Source of the DNA: CAYLHF01 sp964383365
GTDB taxonomy: Bacteria; Bacteroidota; Rhodothermia; Rhodothermales; UBA10348
Length of the DNA stretch: 46,323 nucleotides
Assembly (NCBI GenBank): GCA_964383365.1
Contig: CAYLHF010000021.1
Coordinates: 1 to 46,323 of the forward strand
Reading direction: 5' to 3'
The translations under genes and the position numbers were made by a program. Below, piece after piece: positions 42,968-46,323 of this stretch. The stretch's first letter is position 1. Each line of letters opens with the position of its first letter. Below the pieces are notes generated by a model. It ran no database searches and was not told the DNA's origin. It saw only the letters and a program-made list of their open reading frames with translations.

Positions 42968-44470
42968 TCAGTGAATGGGCCCTATTTCTTCAGTCACCGC
43001 CTGTTGCAGACGCGCTGTCCGGATAATATCCAGGCACGGACGAAGGTCATCCTGATACAGATAATCGGATTCCCGGTGCGGTACGCGCTCGCGGGTGTGC
43101 CGATGGGCAATCGCAACTCCCCGACCGGGCTTCATGGGCAAGCGGTAGTCGAGCGCCTGCGCAGCCGTTACGAGTTCGATAGCCAGCACATGCTCCACAT
43201 TCTTCATCACCTGCAACAGTTTGATAGCAGCGATGCTCCCCATGCTGACATGGTCTTCCTGTCCCAGACTCGTCGGGATGGAATCGACCGACGCGGGGTG
43301 ACATAACACCTTGTTTTCGGACACGAGAGAGGCCGCCGTATACTGCGGGATCATGAATCCGGAGTTGACTCCGGTCTCGCGCATCAGGAGTTCCGGCAGG
43401 CCATCGTGGCCGGAGAGCAGGAGATAAATCCGGCGCTCCGAGATACTGGCCAGTTCTGCCAGGGCGATGGCCGCGAGGTCGAGCGCGATGGCCAGTGGCT
43501 GACCGTGAAAATTGCCTCCACTGAGCACTTCATCCGGTTCGAAAACGAGTGGATTGTCCGTGACCGAGTTCATCTCCCTGTTCATCACCGTGCGGACATA
43601 CTCGAGCCCGTCGCGGCTGGCACCGTGAACCTGTGGGACACATCTCAAGGAGTAGGGGTCTTGCACCTTGCCACAGTTGCGGTGGGATTCCAGAATCTCA
43701 CTTCCGCCCAGAAGGTGCCGGATATTCTCGGCGACCAGTTGCTGTCCGGGATGAGGTCTGATTTCATGGATGCGCCGGTCAAACGGAACGAGGCTCCCCT
43801 GAAGCGCCTCCAGGCTCATCGCCGCAAGAATATCAGCCGATCGCTCCAACTGCAGGGCCCGGTACGTCACGAATGCTCCGTAGGCCGTCATCAACTGAGT
43901 CCCGTTCAAGAGAGACAAACCATCTTTGCTCTGGAGTTCAATGGGATCCAGGCCGTGATTATTCAGGGCTTCCATCGCCGGAATGTGTCCGCCATCAGCC
44001 GTCCATACCTCCCCCACACCGATGAGGGGTAGCGCCATGTGAGCCAGCGGTGCCAGGTCTCCCGATGCCCCCACACTTCCTCGCGCGGGAATGACCGGAA
44101 TGATATCTTTTTCGGCAAAATCGAGCAGACGTTTGAACGTAGAAACCGATACGCCCGAATACCCCAATCCCAGCGCATGAATCTTGAGTTGAAGCATCAG
44201 ACGGGATATCTCAATCGGAACGGGCTCTCCTACTCCCACCGCATGACTGAGTAGAATATTGCGCTGAAGCTCCCGCTGATCTTCCGGAGCAATCTTACGG
44301 GATGCCAATTTCCCGAATCCCGTGTTGACGCCGTAGACCGGAGTACCGTCAGCAACCGCAGCGTCGAGAACCGTACGGGATTTCTCTACCCGGGACATAT
44401 CTCCTCGAAGAGAGACAAGACTCTCCTCCAGATCCGGGAAAAGGTGGGTGATGGATATGCGCGTTGCCAT
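42968..44470 (-). CDS. hutH: Histidine ammonia-lyase
   Basis: 500 residues. The MIO prosthetic group forms from Ala-Ser-Gly in ARGSVGASGDLAPLAHMALP near residue 142. VYGVNTGFGKLASRKI (catalytic Tyr) is at 54 and QDPYSLRCVPQVHGASRD near 267. The C-terminal part has SVDSIPTSLGQEDHVSMGSI. It removes ammonia from L-histidine to give urocanate, the first step of the hut pathway, in the cytoplasm. It is 9 bp after hutU. Length and motifs are those of a functional enzyme. Confidence 0.97.
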   Translation of the reverse strand: MATRISITHLFPDLEESLVSLRGDMSRVEKSRTVLDAAVADGTPVYGVNTGFGKLASRKIAPEDQRELQRNILLSHAVGVGEPVPIEISRLMLQLKIHALGLGYSGVSVSTFKRLLDFAEKDIIPVIPARGSVGASGDLAPLAHMALPLIGVGEVWTADGGHIPAMEALNNHGLDPIELQSKDGLSLLNGTQLMTAYGAFVTYRALQLERSADILAAMSLEALQGSLVPFDRRIHEIRPHPGQQLVAENIRHLLGGSEILESHRNCGKVQDPYSLRCVPQVHGASRDGLEYVRTVMNREMNSVTDNPLVFEPDEVLSGGNFHGQPLAIALDLAAIALAELASISERRIYLLLSGHDGLPELLMRETGVNSGFMIPQYTAASLVSENKVLCHPASVDSIPTSLGQEDHVSMGSIAAIKLLQVMKNVEHVLAIELVTAAQALDYRLPMKPGRGVAIAHRHTRERVPHRESDYLYQDDLRPCLDIIRTARLQQAVTEEIGPIH

Positions 44471-44479
44471 AAAAATCCT

Positions 44480-46153
44480 TCAGTCGCCGTTAATCATCGG
44501 TAAATCGACTCCACGTTCGGCTGCTGTCTGAACAGCCGTTTCGTACCCGGCATCGGCATGGCGCATCACACCCGTCCCGGGATCGGCCGTAAGTACCCTG
44601 CTGAGTCGACGGTCAGCGGAATCCGTACCATCTGCGACACATACCATCCCGGAATGAATCGAATAACCGATTCCTACCCCCCCGCCATGGTGCAACGAGA
44701 CCCAGCTTGCCCCGCAGGCCGTATTCAACAGGGCATTCAGAAGCGGCCAGTCTGCTATGGCATCCGACCCGTCAGCCATTCCCTCGGTTTCCCGGTTGGG
44801 AGACGCGACGGATCCGCTGTCAAGGTGGTCCCGACCGATTACCAGGGGCGCACGAACCCGACCGGTCTTTACCAGCCAGTTGAATTTGAGTCCCATCTCC
44901 TCGCGTTCACCGTACTCGAGCCAACAGATGCGCGCCGGTAGTCCCTGGAATTGTACCTGATCCTGGGCTTTTCTTATCCACCGGGCGAGAGAATCCTTGT
45001 GCGGAAACGTTTCCAGTACCGCTTTGTCGGTGACGGCAATATCCTCTGGATCTCCCGAGAGCGCGGCCCATCGAAACGGTCCCGACCCTTTACAGAAGAG
45101 CGGACGGATGAACTCGGGTACGAACCCCGGAATATCGAATGATTCCTTCATCCCCCGCAAATCACAGACCTGACCCCGGAGGTTGTTTCCATAATCGAAG
45201 GTTACTGCGCCCTTCTTTTTCAGATCCAGCATGGCCGAGACGTGAGTAACCATGGAGTCCAGAACGGCCTCCTCATACGCCGATGGATTTGATTCGCGCA
45301 GGACAGCGGCCTGTTCGAGCGAATATCCGGCCGGGATATACCCGAGGCGCAGATCATGAGCACTCGTCTGATCGGTCAGGATATCCGGGACGATATCCCT
45401 CCGCGATAGTTCGGGTAGCACCTCCGCAATATTTCCCAGAAGACCCACGGAGAGCGCCTCTCCTTTCGATCGTGCCGTTTCGAGTCGATCCATCGCGTCG
45501 TTCAGGTCCTCGCACATGACGTCGCAGTACCCGGTCTCGACACGCCGCTTGATACACTCGGGATCGACTTCGACACACAGACAGACGCCACCGTTCATCG
45601 TGGCCGCAAGGGGTTGCGCCCCGCCCATCCCGCCAAGACCAGCCGTTACAACCAGTCGTCCGGCAAGCGATCCTCCAAAATCCCGGCGGGCACACTCCGC
45701 AAACGTCTCGTACGTACCCTGCAGGATCCCCTGGGTACCGATGTATATCCAGGACCCTGCCGTCATCTGACCGTACATCGTGAGACCCAGCGCGTCCAGA
45801 CGCCTGAATTCGTCCCAGTTCGCCCACTTGGGGACCAGATGAGCATTCGCAATCAGGACACGGGGAGCCTCTTCATGCGTCCGAAAAACTCCGACGGGTT
45901 TACCCGACTGCACCAGCAATGTCTCGTCATTGGCGAGCCGTTGTAGCGTTGCGATGATTTGGTGATAGCTCTCCCAATTTCGCGCCGCCTTTCCTCCTCC
46001 GCCGTATACAATCAGATTTTCCGGGTGCTCGGCAACGGCCGGATCCAGATTGTTCATGAGCATGCGCATGGCGGCTTCCTGCTGCCAGCCGCGGCACGTA
46101 AGGGTTGTGCCTGTCGGAGCGTGGATCGGTTTGTATGAGGTCGCTGTAGACAT
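44480..46153 (-). CDS. hutU: Urocanate hydratase
   Basis: 557 residues. NAD-binding glycine motif VTAGLGGMGGAQPLAATMNG near residue 170, VYGGGGKAARNWESYH near 50, and the catalytic cysteine region with DQTSAHDLRLGYIPAGYSLE. WVSLHHGGGVGIGYSIHSGM is the conserved C-terminal motif. The enzyme converts urocanate to imidazolone propionate using tightly bound NAD+. It is the first complete gene of the hut array here, 32 bp after a partial amidohydrolase. The start at 46153 gives STATSYKPIHAPTG, the expected N-terminus. Confidence 0.97.
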   Translation of the reverse strand: MSTATSYKPIHAPTGTTLTCRGWQQEAAMRMLMNNLDPAVAEHPENLIVYGGGGKAARNWESYHQIIATLQRLANDETLLVQSGKPVGVFRTHEEAPRVLIANAHLVPKWANWDEFRRLDALGLTMYGQMTAGSWIYIGTQGILQGTYETFAECARRDFGGSLAGRLVVTAGLGGMGGAQPLAATMNGGVCLCVEVDPECIKRRVETGYCDVMCEDLNDAMDRLETARSKGEALSVGLLGNIAEVLPELSRRDIVPDILTDQTSAHDLRLGYIPAGYSLEQAAVLRESNPSAYEEAVLDSMVTHVSAMLDLKKKGAVTFDYGNNLRGQVCDLRGMKESFDIPGFVPEFIRPLFCKGSGPFRWAALSGDPEDIAVTDKAVLETFPHKDSLARWIRKAQDQVQFQGLPARICWLEYGEREEMGLKFNWLVKTGRVRAPLVIGRDHLDSGSVASPNRETEGMADGSDAIADWPLLNALLNTACGASWVSLHHGGGVGIGYSIHSGMVCVADGTDSADRRLSRVLTADPGTGVMRHADAGYETAVQTAAERGVDLPMINGD

Positions 46154-46185
46154 GATACCATTCCAGGAGAATTGATCTTCCGAAT

Positions 46186-46323
46186 CTACTCTTCGCGTTT
46201 GAATATTTTCCCGTCCTTCATCACAAATTGTACATGTTCGAGAACGCGAACATCATCGAGAGGATCTCGATGATGGATTCTACTCAAATTGTGTTCGAAA
46301 CGCGTCGAATTCCTTCCGCAACT
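46186..46323 (-). CDS. Possible amidohydrolase C-terminus (partial)
   Basis: 45 codons from the right edge to a TAG at 46186-46188. The end reads DPLDDVRVLEHVQFVMKDGK, then IFKREE. The D-P-L-x-D-[IV]...F-V-M-K-D-G-K pattern is the usual C-terminal strand pair of metal-dependent amidohydrolases related to imidazolonepropionase. The residues before it (SCGRNSTRFEHNLSRIHHR) do not resemble the expected A-D-L-I-V-V strand, so either the protein diverges there or an upstream frameshift exists. The body of the gene is outside the window. It is 32 bp upstream of hutU on the same strand. Confidence 0.5.
   Translation of the reverse strand, partial: SCGRNSTRFEHNLSRIHHRDPLDDVRVLEHVQFVMKDGKIFKREE

Noticed and set aside
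46252..46274. 10-bp inverted repeat ATCATCGAGA/TCTCGATGAT near the right edge
   Set aside because: It lies inside the coding end of the partial amidohydrolase with no T-run; a chance palindrome is the simpler explanation.

Overview
The window looks like a chromosomal contig from a Bacteroidota-related, Rhodothermota-type bacterium (Rhodothermus/Salinibacter/Balneola side). The clues are a short primary sigma factor without the long N-terminal extension of proteobacterial RpoD, two secreted proteins ending in type IX secretion (T9SS) sorting domains of the YPNP...FDILGR type, a full hut pathway, and a moderately GC-rich composition. The assignment is inferred from gene content; no rRNA gene or other phylogenetic marker was available to test it. 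No tRNA, rRNA, CRISPR array or insertion sequence was recognised.

Left part (1-13025, all on the minus strand): housekeeping and envelope genes. In reading order they are a GH3-family protein, the primary sigma factor, a small membrane protein, an RqcH-type NFACT protein, UppP, an orphan NtrC-type regulator, an EcsC-family protein, the GTPase Der, a lone complex I subunit NuoI, a hypothetical protein, HolA, and an ECF sigma factor followed by its probable membrane anti-sigma factor, which runs off the left edge.

13253-19500: a divergent plus-strand group folP-cdaA-pcm (folate synthesis, c-di-AMP synthesis, protein repair) converges on a minus-strand operon. That operon holds a membrane protein with a degenerate GGDEF-like domain, phosphopentomutase (deoB), and two tandem EutN/CcmL-type microcompartment vertex proteins, with no hexameric shell protein in view.

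19508-28113: one giant secreted protein of about 2,816 residues. It carries seven DUF11 repeats, two of which have foreign domains inserted, two copies of a quotient-style beta-propeller module, SdrD-B/Cna-B-like modules, a long BNR-like propeller and a T9SS tail. A 100-N scaffold gap lies near its 3' end. It is flanked on both sides by the same 55 bp, so the gap is probably an overlap that was never merged; collapsing it restores one open frame.

28328-35000: an accessory stretch. It contains a single-chain ATP-grasp ligase/KamA-type radical SAM aminomutase fusion, a DUF5131 (phage Gp37/Gp68-like) protein, an AbiEi/AbiEii toxin-antitoxin pair with a near-consensus sigma-70 promoter containing tandem repeats, and a divergent PIF1-like helicase.

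35019-46323: a cyclase/formamidase-like lipoprotein on the plus strand. It is followed by a very tight minus-strand array which reads amidohydrolase (partial), hutU, hutH, hutI, a one-domain asparaginase, a secreted T9SS HEXXH metalloprotease, a secreted M14 carboxypeptidase and ftsX. Secreted peptidases and histidine degradation appear to share a transcript, consistent with growth on protein and peptides.
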